The notes under the pieces were generated by a model. The model did no database searches and was not told the DNA's origin. It saw nothing but the letters and a program-made list of their open reading frames with translations. Both the position numbers and the translations under genes were made by a program. From contig NZ_JAPYZZ010000008.1 in NCBI RefSeq assembly GCF_027460065.1, positions 124,001 through 188,000 of the forward strand: a DNA stretch of 64,000 bases, given 5' to 3'. The DNA is from Martinezella rhizogenes. Lineage in GTDB: Bacteria > Pseudomonadota > Alphaproteobacteria > Rhizobiales > Rhizobiaceae. Shown piece after piece: positions 16,820 through 24,979 of this stretch (position 1 is the stretch's first letter; every line of letters begins with the position of its first letter).

Positions 16820-17842
16820 CTACTCGCTCCCGTTGTCGTGCCGGGTACGTCCGGGGGATTTCGTGTCACCGTCGATCCGCGCCGAAAGCCGATCGAGCGT
16901 GCGGCGGAGCGACTTCGATTCTTCCTGCTGCGCCTCGATCCAGTCACGCAGCATCTGCTGTTCGCTGCGCATGTTCTTGACGAGGCCCTGAATGCCCTCG
17001 GCAAGGCTGGTCATGGCCGCCAGCGAACGTTCGGTGCTGACCATGGCTCCCGGCTCCGCGGCCTTGAACTCTCTCGGACCCTCCGCGGAGGTATCCGTTA
17101 CCGATGACAGCCAATTTTCGAGCTGGGTGTAAAAACGGTTCTGCGCACGGCCGGCCTGAAGATCGAGGAAACCGAGAATCAGCGAACCGGAAAGACCAAG
17201 CAGCGAGGAGGAGAACGCCGTTCCCATGCCCGCCAGCGGCGCGGTGAGACCGGCCTTGAGCGAGCTCAGAATATCGTTGCTGTCGCCCGCGCTCGGATCG
17301 AGCGACTGGATGACATTGCTGATAGCACCGATGGTGCCAATCAGGCCCCAGAAGGTGCCGAGCAGGCCGAGAAACACCAGCAGACCAACGAGATAACGCG
17401 ATGTGTCACGCGATTCATCAAGGCGCGTCGCGATGGAATCGAGGATTGTGCGCTGTGTGACGGTGGACAGCCGGACTTCGCCGCGCTTGCCGATCAGCGT
17501 GCTCATTGGCGCCAGCAGTTTTGGCGCGCGGCCGACCTTTTCGGCGCTGCCTGCGGCGCGGAAGGCGTTGAACCAGCGGACTTCCGAACGCAGGCTCATG
17601 GTCTGCGTGAAAACAAGGATAATGCCGATGGCCAGCACGCCGAGAATGAAGCCGTTGAGCCCCGGATTGGTCATAAAGGCGGTGTGCGCCTGCCGATAGA
17701 GAATGGCCGCCAGAAAGCCGACGAGGATCAGAAACAGAACCATCGTCCAGAGAAAGGGTGTGGGGCTGGACAGCTTGTGGCTGTATTGCCGCGTGGTCAC
17801 CGGTTTCTCGACACCAAGATCGAGCAGCTCCGAATCCGCCAT
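16820..17842 (-). CDS. MotA/TolQ/ExbB-type proton channel protein
   Basis: About 340 residues with four hydrophobic segments: two near the N-terminus (WTMVLFLILVGFLAAILY and FILGVLAIGIILVF) and two that match the MotA/ExbB core (LVGLLVFLGLLGTFWGLIGTIG and the one in TAFSSSLLGLSGSLILG). The C-terminal ~100 residues are cytoplasmic and partly coiled coil. I chose ATG 17842 (MADSELLDLG), which has AGAGGG upstream; the GTG at 17866 is less likely. It is paired with the MotB/OmpA-like gene downstream and should form the ion channel of that complex. Confidence 0.83.
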   Translation of the reverse strand: MADSELLDLGVEKPVTTRQYSHKLSSPTPFLWTMVLFLILVGFLAAILYRQAHTAFMTNPGLNGFILGVLAIGIILVFTQTMSLRSEVRWFNAFRAAGSAEKVGRAPKLLAPMSTLIGKRGEVRLSTVTQRTILDSIATRLDESRDTSRYLVGLLVFLGLLGTFWGLIGTIGAISNVIQSLDPSAGDSNDILSSLKAGLTAPLAGMGTAFSSSLLGLSGSLILGFLDLQAGRAQNRFYTQLENWLSSVTDTSAEGPREFKAAEPGAMVSTERSLAAMTSLAEGIQGLVKNMRSEQQMLRDWIEAQQEESKSLRRTLDRLSARIDGDTKSPGRTRHDNGSE

Positions 17843-17970
17843 AACGTTCGCATTCCCTCTGGTCACGTATCAAGCGGAAGCTATTTGAAAATTGCGACGA
17901 TTTGAAGCGAAAAGCCGGTCTTTCGTCACAGGCATTTTAGGAAAATGGATGAGTACCCGGCAACGGAAAA

Positions 17971-18000
17971 CGAAAACGCCCGGCGAGTATTCGCCGGGCG
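17971..18000 (-). terminator. Terminator of suhB
   Basis: CGCCCGGCGA (17977-17986) pairs perfectly with TCGCCGGGCG (17991-18000) around GTAT. On the minus strand the stem is followed by TTTTCG, just past the suhB stop codon. Confidence 0.85.
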
Positions 18001-18043
18001 TCCGAAACTTGCTGAAAACGGCAGGTTATCTACCGAAAATGCA

Positions 18044-18844
18044 TCACCGACCCGGCACCGGGCGGTTGGCGACCTCGACAAGTGCCTTGTGGATATATTC
18101 GTTACCGGCAGCAACGCTGCCGCTGCCGAAGATATCCGCGCCGCCCTTGGCGTCGGACGCGAAGCCACCGGCTTCACGAATCAGCACCAGACCAGCCGCC
18201 ATGTCCCATGGCGAAAGGTCGGCTTCCCAGAAACCGTCGAGACGACCGGCAGCAACATAAGCGAGGTCGAGAGCCGCCGCGCCCATACGGCGAATGCCTG
18301 CGGCCTCACCCATGACGTGGCGAAGCTCGACGAGGAATTTGCCGTGATTGCCACGGCCAAGATGCGGCACGCCGCAGCCGATGACGCAATCGGTCAGTGC
18401 CTTGCGGGCGGCAACGCGGATACGGCGATCGTTGAGAAACGCGCCGCCGCCGCGCTCGGCGGTGTAGAGTTCGTCGGTGGCCGGGTTGAAGATCACGCCG
18501 GCAACAACTTCGCCGTTCCGCTCCAGCGCGATGGAGACCGCGAAATGCGGAATGCCGTGCAGGAAGTTGGTGGTGCCATCAAGCGGATCGACGATCCAGC
18601 GATGCGCGCCATCGGTGCCTTTTTCCTCGCCGCCTTCCTCGCCCAGGAAGTCATAGGTCGGGCGGGCTTTCATCAGCTCCTCGCGCACGATCTTTTCGGC
18701 CTTGAGGTCTGCCTGGGAGACGAAGTCGCTCGGTCCCTTGACCGAAACCTGAAGGTTCTGCACTTCACCGAAGTCACGCGACAAAGACTTACCCGCCTTG
18801 ATGGCGGCCTGAACCATGACATTGAGAAGGGCTGAACGGGCCAT
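18044..18844 (-). CDS. suhB: Inositol monophosphatase family protein (SuhB-like)
   Basis: A 266-residue Mg2+-dependent phosphatase of the IMPase fold. Metal-binding motifs are visible: GEEGGEEK, DPLDGTTNFLHGIPHFAVS, and the C-terminal WDMAAGLVLIREAGG. Substrates in the family include inositol-1-phosphate, and SuhB is also an rRNA antitermination partner in enterobacteria. The ATG at 18844 (MARSALLNVMVQAA) is preceded by GGAAAC; the 20-residue upstream extension has no family counterpart. It is a single-gene unit with a good terminator. Confidence 0.92.
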   Translation of the reverse strand: MARSALLNVMVQAAIKAGKSLSRDFGEVQNLQVSVKGPSDFVSQADLKAEKIVREELMKARPTYDFLGEEGGEEKGTDGAHRWIVDPLDGTTNFLHGIPHFAVSIALERNGEVVAGVIFNPATDELYTAERGGGAFLNDRRIRVAARKALTDCVIGCGVPHLGRGNHGKFLVELRHVMGEAAGIRRMGAAALDLAYVAAGRLDGFWEADLSPWDMAAGLVLIREAGGFASDAKGGADIFGSGSVAAGNEYIHKALVEVANRPVPGR

Positions 18845-19009
18845 CGAATTTGTTTCCTGGAAATCTCGCGAACCGCCCGCAAGCTTGCCGGGCAGGAACG
18901 TCATTATTTTCTTGAATTGAAAGTTTGCGGTTCAAGACCACAAAACGCGCGGAAATTCAAGGCAAAAAGCCCGAATGAGAATGTCGGCGGCGAAGGAAAG
19001 GCGGCAGCA

Positions 19010-20104
19010 TCACGTCGGGCGGAAACGATTTGCCGCTTCGATCGCCTTTTTCTGCTGCTCGTCGGTGATGCCGAGATAGAAGTCCTCCAGCCTCGGATCC
19101 TTCAGACCTGCGCGGCGGGAAAGCACATACCATTTGGCCGCCTCCACCGGATCCGGCCGAGTGCCGAGCGCCTGAACGTAAAGATGCGCCACCTTGTTCT
19201 GCGCCACGACATTGCCCCGTTGCGCCGCACCGTAAAGCCAGCGGAAACCCTCATCCAGATTACGCTCACCGCCGAAACCATTGACCAACCAGACGCCGAG
19301 ATCGACCTGCGCCGTATCATAACCAGCCTTTGCCGCCCGCATCAGCCAGTCCCGCGCCTTGGCCTTTTTCTCGGTCGGCACATCCTTGACCGACCAGTAG
19401 ATCTGCGACACCGCATATTGCGCGTCGGCAATGCCCTGCTCGGCGGATTTTTCGTAAAACGGCAGGGCCATCAGAAGTCCCTTGGCACCGGGATTTTCCG
19501 AAACCAGAATCTGGCCCCAGTTGAACTGGGCAGAGGCATTTCCGGCTTCTGCCGCACGCCTCATGAAATCGTCAGCCTTCGCCTTGTCGCGGGTGACGAA
19601 CTTGCCTTCCATGAGGATCAGCGCGAATTTGAACATGGCGACGGGATCGCCACCTTCAGCCGCCTGCTGATACCAGAAAGCGGCAGTCTTTTCGTCGCGG
19701 GCGATACCGAGGCCACGCGACATCATTTCCGCCACCAGCGTCTGCGCGGATGCATCGCCGTTCTGTGCGCGGTTTAGCGCCTTGTCGAGCGCCTGCACAT
19801 ATTCACCGCGCTGGAAATGGCCGTAAGCTTCGTCCACCCGGCCCTTGAATTCCTTTTCCGGCGGTAGGGCCGGCAGATCCGCCCCCATGCGCTGATAGAC
19901 GTTGACGCCGGAAGACGGCTCGAGATCCTTCTGTTCTTCCGATTGCACCCTGCCCTGGCGGGTAGGCTGGGCCTCATTTTCCAGTTGGCGGGACAGCGCA
20001 TTGCTTTCGCTCTGCGGTCCCGATTGGGCAAAGGCGACACCCGCAGGCGCGCCGAAAGCGAGCGCCACCAGCGAAACGGAAAAGCAGAGAGGAACCGAGC
20101 GCAT
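19010..20104 (-). CDS. Exported Sel1-repeat (TPR-like) protein
   Basis: About 364 residues. An N-terminal signal peptide (MRSVPLCFSVSLVALAFG, cleavage after AFA) is followed by a Gln/Glu-rich linker and a series of Sel1-like helical repeats ('A..GN..AQ..LG.....G', e.g. AAEAGNASAQFNWGQILV and AAQRGNVVAQNKVAHLYVQA). Such repeats mediate protein-protein contacts, often in the periplasm. I chose ATG 20104, with AGGCG six bases upstream; 20110 and 20122 are alternatives. It starts 14 bp after the ThiE-like gene, so the two are co-transcribed. The binding partner is unknown. Confidence 0.87.
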   Translation of the reverse strand: MRSVPLCFSVSLVALAFGAPAGVAFAQSGPQSESNALSRQLENEAQPTRQGRVQSEEQKDLEPSSGVNVYQRMGADLPALPPEKEFKGRVDEAYGHFQRGEYVQALDKALNRAQNGDASAQTLVAEMMSRGLGIARDEKTAAFWYQQAAEGGDPVAMFKFALILMEGKFVTRDKAKADDFMRRAAEAGNASAQFNWGQILVSENPGAKGLLMALPFYEKSAEQGIADAQYAVSQIYWSVKDVPTEKKAKARDWLMRAAKAGYDTAQVDLGVWLVNGFGGERNLDEGFRWLYGAAQRGNVVAQNKVAHLYVQALGTRPDPVEAAKWYVLSRRAGLKDPRLEDFYLGITDEQQKKAIEAANRFRPT

Positions 20105-20118
20105 GAACATCGCCTGTA

Positions 20119-20772
20119 TCAACCGCCAAACCGTGGCGCTTTTTCGTCAAGCAAAGCGTTGATTTCGGAAACGGCCTGGGCAGCACCGGACGCATTGTCG
20201 AAAACACCGCTGCGCATTGCCACAAACTCCACGCCGGTTTCGGAAACGGCAACCACCGACGACAGATCCGTGCCGCCCATGACGATGGCCGGGATTTCGA
20301 TCATCGACGCCCACCACTCGCCGAGCGCGAGATTTTTGGGATGCGCCTCCGGCTTGATGTCGCCTTCCAGCTTTCCAAAGAAAACATAGTCCGGATTGGA
20401 TTCGCCAACTTCCAGCGCCTTGTGGCGATCATCGGCATTGCCACCGCCAACGATCAGCTTCGGCGTGAAGTTTTCCACGGCCTCGGCAAGCGCCTCGGCA
20501 TTGCCCCCCACATGCAGGCCATCGGCCTTCACGCGGCTAGCCGTGCGGCTGTCGCCCGCGATGAGGGCGGCCGCGCCCGCCGCCTGGACGATCGGCACAA
20601 TCAATTCGGCCCATTTCTGGAAAGCGGCGTCATCCAGACCGTATTGCGGAATAATGACCGAAGCGACATCGCCGCCCCGTAATGCGTCTTCCACCTCTGT
20701 CACCTGCTTTTGCGCATCGTCCCTTTGCGGAACGATCAGGACAAGGCGGCAACGGTCTTCAACAATGCTCAT
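20119..20772 (-). CDS. ThiE-like thiamine phosphate synthase family protein
   Basis: A 217-residue TIM-barrel protein of the thiamine-phosphate synthase/TenI superfamily. The pattern 'CRLVLIVP', 'AALIAGDSRTASRVKADGLHVGG' and the C-terminal phosphate-binding segment 'PAIVMGGTDLSSVVAVSETGVEFVAMRSGVF' fit ThiE. It is not in a thi operon but just upstream of a Sel1-repeat gene, and the canonical ThiE diphosphate-binding residues look relaxed. It may therefore be a paralogue with another role. I chose ATG 20772 (MSIVEDRCRL) over the upstream start at 20835, which lacks family-like sequence. Confidence 0.8.
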   Translation of the reverse strand: MSIVEDRCRLVLIVPQRDDAQKQVTEVEDALRGGDVASVIIPQYGLDDAAFQKWAELIVPIVQAAGAAALIAGDSRTASRVKADGLHVGGNAEALAEAVENFTPKLIVGGGNADDRHKALEVGESNPDYVFFGKLEGDIKPEAHPKNLALGEWWASMIEIPAIVMGGTDLSSVVAVSETGVEFVAMRSGVFDNASGAAQAVSEINALLDEKAPRFGG

Positions 20773-20876
20773 CGTTTCGTCCATTTCAGGCAGAGGACGC
20801 TTATGGCGCGATCTGCACTCGTTTTCATATGACAAATCCGATAAACCGGACCGGCGAAAGGATCAACCATACATCC

Positions 20877-21641
20877 ATGCTGACCGATTTTCATTTTTAT
20901 CTCGTCGCCATCCCCGCAGTCGTGCTTGTCGGCCTTTCCAAGGGGGGGCTTGGCGGCGCGCTGGCGCTGATGGGTGTGCCGCTGATGGCGCTTGCCGTTT
21001 CGCCCGTGCAGGCGGCGGCGATCTTCCTGCCGATCCTGATCGTCATGGATATCGTGGCACTTTATGCCTGGCGGGGGCATAATCACCGGGAAACGCTGCT
21101 CATCATGCTGCCCGGCGCAATTGCCGGCATCGCGCTCGGCTGGGCGACATCAAGCCTCATTTCCGCAAACGCCATGCGACTTGTCGTCGCCTCGGTCACG
21201 ATCCTGTTCGTGCTGCGTTATTTTTACGAGAGCTTCAAAAGCCGGAGGGGCCAGGAAATCCCGGCCAAACCGCAAAGACCCGCGGCCGCAACGCTATGGT
21301 CGAGCCTCTCGGGTTATGCAAGCTTCGTCGCCCATGCGGGCGGTCCGCCTTTCCAGATCTACGTTCTGCCGCTGAAGCTCGACCCAAAGACCTACACCGG
21401 CATGAGCGTGCGTTTCTTCGCCATCATGAATGCGATCAAGCTCATTCCCTACTTCGCGCTCGGCGCGCTTGACGCCGCCAATCTCAAGACATCGGCCAGC
21501 CTGCTGCCGGTCGCCATGCTGGCAACGCTCGCCGGCGCAAGGGTTGTGAAATATCTCAAACCGGCCGTGTTTTACCCGCTGATGTATGCCATGGCCCTGA
21601 TTGCGGCGCTGAAGCTCCTGTGGGACGGGCTGCCGTTCTGA
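20877..21641 (+). CDS. Sulfite exporter TauE/SafE-family permease
   Basis: About 254 residues with eight hydrophobic segments and the two TauE/SafE halves. The N-terminal half has 'VVLVGLSKGGLGGALALMGVPLMAL' and the second has 'VAHAGGPPFQIYVLPLKLD', both diagnostic of the family. Family members move sulfite, sulfoacetate or other small organosulfur anions across the inner membrane; the substrate here is unknown. The ATG at 20877 gives the usual N-terminus; an in-frame ATG at 20829 would add 16 residues. It is divergent from the ThiE-like gene and convergent with the YdcH-type gene. Confidence 0.87.
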   Translation: MLTDFHFYLVAIPAVVLVGLSKGGLGGALALMGVPLMALAVSPVQAAAIFLPILIVMDIVALYAWRGHNHRETLLIMLPGAIAGIALGWATSSLISANAMRLVVASVTILFVLRYFYESFKSRRGQEIPAKPQRPAAATLWSSLSGYASFVAHAGGPPFQIYVLPLKLDPKTYTGMSVRFFAIMNAIKLIPYFALGALDAANLKTSASLLPVAMLATLAGARVVKYLKPAVFYPLMYAMALIAALKLLWDGLPF

Positions 21642-21654
21642 ACCCGGCAATAAA

Positions 21655-21687
21655 AAGCTCCGGCAGCGCGTTTCGCCGCCGGAGCTT
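21655..21687 (-). terminator. Terminator between the TauE gene and the YdcH-type gene
   Basis: AAGCTCCGGC (21655-21664) pairs with GCCGGAGCTT (21678-21687). On the minus strand the stem runs into TTTTTATT, so it mainly ends the YdcH-type transcript. A second inverted repeat without a T-run (CAGATCGCCGG 21696-21706 with CCGGCGATCTG 21725-21735) lies just before it. Confidence 0.75.
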
Positions 21688-21742
21688 AAAAGGCTCAGAT
21701 CGCCGGTCCTTCATTTGTCGAGGGCCGGCGATCTGGCATAAA

Positions 21743-21919
21743 TTAATGTCTTGTCGAGGCCTTGAGCCTCTGCAGTTCATCCTTCAGGCGCAGTTTTCGA
21801 CGTTTAAGGTCCGCGATCTCTCTATCGTCAGACGACGGGGAAGCAAGAATACTTTCGAGCTCCTCCTCCAGAGCACCGTGTTTCTTTTCGAGCGATGCAA
21901 TATGAGCCTGAATGGTCAT
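21743..21919 (-). CDS. YdcH family (DUF465) small protein
   Basis: A 58-residue highly charged helical protein (MTIQAHIASLEKKHGALEEE...). Its second half, DREIADLKRRKLRLKDELQRL, is the DUF465/YdcH signature. It probably forms an antiparallel helical hairpin or coiled-coil dimer in the cytoplasm. Its function is unknown in this family. It is transcribed away from a second DUF465-type gene 230 bp to the right, so the window carries a divergent pair of YdcH-like genes, and it ends at a strong terminator. Confidence 0.87.
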   Translation of the reverse strand: MTIQAHIASLEKKHGALEEELESILASPSSDDREIADLKRRKLRLKDELQRLKASTRH

Positions 21920-22152
21920 GCGGCACGTCCTTCCTTTTTGAACCTACCTCCAGCTCTCCATCGCTGGAGTTTCAGGTTTACGACGGCAATGTGACACGGA
22001 TCGCGTCGCTTGTCGAAGGCGAAATGAAGGCAATAAGTGGGCAATTTGGTCGCAAGGGATAACTTCCCGTTACCGCGATTTGATGATAGAGGCTCGTGAA
22101 CGATCACATACGCGCCGGAGCCGATCCGGCGGCATAAAATGGGGATGACGAG

Positions 22153-22356
22153 ATGCCCGATCAGGACCAGGCGGACATCAGGCTCACGCTGGCGCGATTG
22201 CGCCAGGAGCATGAGGATTATGACGCGGCGATCAACGCAATGATCCAGACCAGCTGCGATGCGCTGAGAATACAGCGCATGAAAAAGAAGAAGCTGGCCG
22301 TCAAGGACAAGATGACCCAGATCGAGGATCAGGTCATTCCCGATATCATCGCCTGA
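22153..22356 (+). CDS. YdcH family (DUF465) small protein, purE-linked
   Basis: A 67-residue helical protein. '[21 protein letters not shown]' and '[22 protein letters not shown]' form two helices that match the DUF465 family. It ends 14 bp before purE and is on the same strand, so it is likely to be the first gene of the purEK transcript. No catalytic residues are apparent. It shares fold but not close sequence identity with the divergent 58-residue paralogue. Confidence 0.87.
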   Translation: MPDQDQADIRLTLARLRQEHEDYDAAINAMIQTSCDALRIQRMKKKKLAVKDKMTQIEDQVIPDIIA

Positions 22357-22370
22357 GCCGGAGAGATTAC

Positions 22371-22871
22371 GTGACAGCAGAAACGCCCCCCGTCGCCATC
22401 ATCATGGGCAGCCAGTCCGACTGGGAAACCATGAAGAACGCCGCCGATACGCTGGACGCGCTCGACGTGGAATATGAGGCCCGCATCATTTCAGCCCACC
22501 GCACCCCGGACCGGCTTTATGACTTTGCCAACGGCGCAAAGGACGAGGGTTTCAAGGTCATCATCGCCGGTGCGGGCGGTGCCGCCCATCTGCCCGGCAT
22601 GACGGCCGCCATGACGCCGCTTCCGGTCTTCGGGGTTCCGGTGCAGTCGAAGACCATGTCCGGTCAGGACAGCCTCTATTCCATCGTGCAGATGCCCGCC
22701 GGCATTCCCGTCGGCACGCTCGCTATCGGCAAGGCTGGCGCCATCAATGCTGCCCTTCTGGCCGCGGCGGTTCTGGCGCTCAGCGATGATGATCTGGCCG
22801 ACCGGCTGGATGCCTGGCGTGCGCGCCAGTCGGCAGCCGTCGCGGAATATCCTATGGACAGCGCCCAGTGA
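22371..22871 (+). CDS. purE: 5-(carboxyamino)imidazole ribonucleotide mutase
   Basis: A 166-residue class I PurE, converting N5-CAIR to CAIR in de novo purine synthesis. The signature GSQSDWETM near the N-terminus, [12 protein letters not shown], and [11 protein letters not shown] are all present. It starts at GTG with GGAGA upstream, giving the expected [16 protein letters not shown]-terminus. The gene overlaps purK by four bases (GTGA), a coupled purE-purK pair as in most bacteria. Confidence 0.96.
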   Translation: MTAETPPVAIIMGSQSDWETMKNAADTLDALDVEYEARIISAHRTPDRLYDFANGAKDEGFKVIIAGAGGAAHLPGMTAAMTPLPVFGVPVQSKTMSGQDSLYSIVQMPAGIPVGTLAIGKAGAINAALLAAAVLALSDDDLADRLDAWRARQSAAVAEYPMDSAQ

Positions 22872-23959
22872 CGAACAACGTGATGGCAAAGACGAATAAT
22901 CTGACCATCGGCATCATCGGCGGCGGGCAGCTCGGCCGCATGCTGGCCATGGCCGCAGCCCGGCTTAACCACCGCACCATCGTGCTGGAGCCGCATGCCG
23001 ATTGTCCGGCCGCACAGGTTTGCAACGACCAGATCGTCGCGGAATATGACGACGAAAAGGCGCTTGCGGAACTCGCAAGCCGCTGCGATGTCGTCACCTA
23101 CGAATTCGAAAACGTGCCTGTCGCGGCCGCCGAAAAACTCAGTGCCTCCGTGCCGGTCTACCCGCCGGCACAGGCGCTCAGCGCATCGCAAGACCGGTTG
23201 ACGGAAAAACGCTTCCTCAATGGTTGCGGCATTCCGACCGCCGATTTTCGCGCCGTGGACAGCCAGGATGAGCTGGAAGCCGCCTTGACCGCTTTCGGCG
23301 GCAAGGGTGTGCTGAAAACCCGCCGCATGGGTTATGACGGCAAGGGCCAGCGTCTCTTCCGCGGCGGCGAAGACCTCACGGGCGCTTTTGCAGCGCTCGG
23401 CGGCGTGCCGCTGATCCTCGAAAGCTTCGTCGCCTTCGAGCGGGAAATCTCGATTATTGCCGCCCGTTTCCACGACGGTACCGTTACCTGTTACGATCCG
23501 GCCGAAAACGTCCATCTGAACGGCATTCTGCACACATCGACGGTGCCTGCGGCACTTTCGGATGCCGCGAGGGCTGTTGCTGTGCAATCGGCGGAAAAGC
23601 TGCTGGCTGCGCTCAACTATGTCGGGGTCATCGGCATCGAATTCTTCGTCCTGCCGGATGGTTCGCTGGTTGCCAATGAAATGGCGCCGCGTGTCCACAA
23701 TACTGGCCACTGGACGGAAGCGGCCTGCGTGATCTCGCAGTTCGAGCAGCATATTAGGGCCGTGTCGGGCCTTGCCCCCGGCAGCACGGATCGCCATTCC
23801 GATTGTGTCATGACCAACCTGATCGGTGACGACATCAACGACGTGCCGGCATGGCTGTCGAAAAAAGACTGCCTCGTGCATCTCTATGGCAAGACAGAAG
23901 CCCGGCCAGGCCGCAAGATGGGCCATGTGACCGAGCTTCTGCACACAGGAAAAGCCTAG
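22868..23959 (+). CDS. purK: 5-(carboxyamino)imidazole ribonucleotide synthase
   Basis: A 363-residue ATP-grasp enzyme that makes N5-CAIR from AIR, ATP and bicarbonate. The N-terminal [20 protein letters not shown], the ATP-grasp region ([29 protein letters not shown]) and VNAMAPR-type C-terminal motif (here [16 protein letters not shown]) are clear. Start is either the overlapping GTG at 22868 or the ATG five codons in. It is coupled to purE. Confidence 0.96.
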   Translation: MTNNVMAKTNNLTIGIIGGGQLGRMLAMAAARLNHRTIVLEPHADCPAAQVCNDQIVAEYDDEKALAELASRCDVVTYEFENVPVAAAEKLSASVPVYPPAQALSASQDRLTEKRFLNGCGIPTADFRAVDSQDELEAALTAFGGKGVLKTRRMGYDGKGQRLFRGGEDLTGAFAALGGVPLILESFVAFEREISIIAARFHDGTVTCYDPAENVHLNGILHTSTVPAALSDAARAVAVQSAEKLLAALNYVGVIGIEFFVLPDGSLVANEMAPRVHNTGHWTEAACVISQFEQHIRAVSGLAPGSTDRHSDCVMTNLIGDDINDVPAWLSKKDCLVHLYGKTEARPGRKMGHVTELLHTGKA

Positions 23960-23987
23960 TCTTTTAAGGCAAAGGCGCGGCCAAGTG

Positions 23988-24055
23988 TTGACAGGCAGGG
24001 CTCAAACAGGTATCTGCCTGCCAACCGAAAAGAGCGCGCCCCGTTGCGCGCTTTT
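23988..24055 (+). promoter_or_regulatory. rpmJ promoter followed by a terminator-like leader hairpin
   Basis: TTGACA (23988-23993), a 17-bp spacer and TATCTG (24011-24016) make one of the best sigma-70 promoters in the window. It predicts a start near 24023. Immediately downstream, AAAAGAGCGCG (24028 on) and TGCGCGCTTTT form a hairpin with a T-run. The element can end purK transcripts or act as an attenuator in the rpmJ leader. Confidence 0.65.
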
Positions 24056-24105
24056 GATTGTTTGAATAGCACGGCAAAAGCCATGCAAAACTGCGGACCA
24101 GTAAA

Positions 24106-24231
24106 ATGAAAATCAAGAATTCGCTTAAAGCGCTTAAGGCCCGTCATCGCGATAACCGCCTGGTTCGCCGCAAGGGCCGCGTCTACATCATCAACAAGCA
24201 GAATCCGCGTTTCAAGGCTCGTCAGGGCTGA
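24106..24231 (+). CDS. rpmJ: 50S ribosomal protein L36, C-minus form
   Basis: A 41-residue ribosomal protein ([20 protein letters not shown] at the N-terminus, ending NPRFKARQG). It is strongly basic and lacks the CxxC...C..H zinc ligands of classical L36, so it is the zinc-independent form typical of alphaproteobacteria. It is a single-gene unit with its own promoter and leader hairpin. It is too short for many ORF callers, but codon use and sequence are unmistakable. Confidence 0.95.
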   Translation: MKIKNSLKALKARHRDNRLVRRKGRVYIINKQNPRFKARQG

Positions 24232-24332
24232 TTGATCGCGACTGCGGTTCGCGATTGAACTTGCGGATCACTTTGTTGACAGTGCAGAAGTTTGCATTTG
24301 ATATTGGGCGCAGTCGGGTTAAGCTTTAACCT

Positions 24333-24953
24333 ATGCGCCCAAATCGTTTTTGCACGACTATTCTTCTTGCTCAGGGCTTCCTGTTTGCAGGCCTCCTGAT
24401 TCCGGGAATGGCCGCCCTTGGTCATGCGGCGGACGAACAGCAGCCTGCTGCGGCAGAAGCCGCGCCTTCCCCCGCCAAAACCATCGACACTCTTTTCGCA
24501 TCGCTGAAAAAAGAGCGCAACGCGGTCAAGGCGCGCAGCATCGCCAACCAGATCGCCGCCGAATGGAATGATTCCGGCAGTGCGACCGTCAATCTCCTGA
24601 TGCAATGGGCAGGTGAAGCGGCGGATGAAAAGCGTAACGCGGCCGCCTATGATTTTCTCGATCAGGTGATTTTGCTCGACCCGAGCTATGTGCAGGCCCC
24701 CTATCGCCGCGCCATGGTGCATTTCGCCGATGGCGATACTCGCAAGGCGATGGCGGACATCAACCTGACCCTGGAGAAGGAACCGCGCTATTTTCCGGCG
24801 CTCGCAAGCCTTGCCAACATCCTCGAAGCCTCAGACCGCGACGATCTGGCACTGAAGGCCTGGGAACAATATCTGGCGGTCTACCCCGCAGACAAGGACG
24901 CCCGCAAGGAAGCCGTCGACCTCTCGGAAAAGCTGGCGGGTACGCGCGGCTGA
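24333..24953 (+). CDS. Exported tetratricopeptide-repeat protein
   Basis: A 206-residue protein. The signal peptide (MRPNRFCTTILLAQGFLFAG...) has a likely cleavage after GHAADE or nearby. Three to four TPR units fill residues about 80-195 ('AYDFLDQVILLDPSYVQAPY', 'AMADINLTLEKEPRYFPALA', 'ALKAWEQYLAVYPADKDAR'). The family is widespread in rhizobia. It is expected to be periplasmic and a protein-binding scaffold; the partner is unknown. The AT-rich HEPN-like gene begins just 27 bp past its stop codon. Confidence 0.88.
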   Translation: MRPNRFCTTILLAQGFLFAGLLIPGMAALGHAADEQQPAAAEAAPSPAKTIDTLFASLKKERNAVKARSIANQIAAEWNDSGSATVNLLMQWAGEAADEKRNAAAYDFLDQVILLDPSYVQAPYRRAMVHFADGDTRKAMADINLTLEKEPRYFPALASLANILEASDRDDLALKAWEQYLAVYPADKDARKEAVDLSEKLAGTRG

Positions 24954-24979
24954 CGTGAATACTTTAGCATTTTTATTGA

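Noticed and set aside
15786-17842. Zorya-type defence system (ZorA/ZorB) for the MotA/MotB-like pair
   Set aside because: No ZorC/ZorD or ZorE-like helicase/nuclease gene is adjacent; neighbours are housekeeping (suhB, a flavoprotein) and composition is native.
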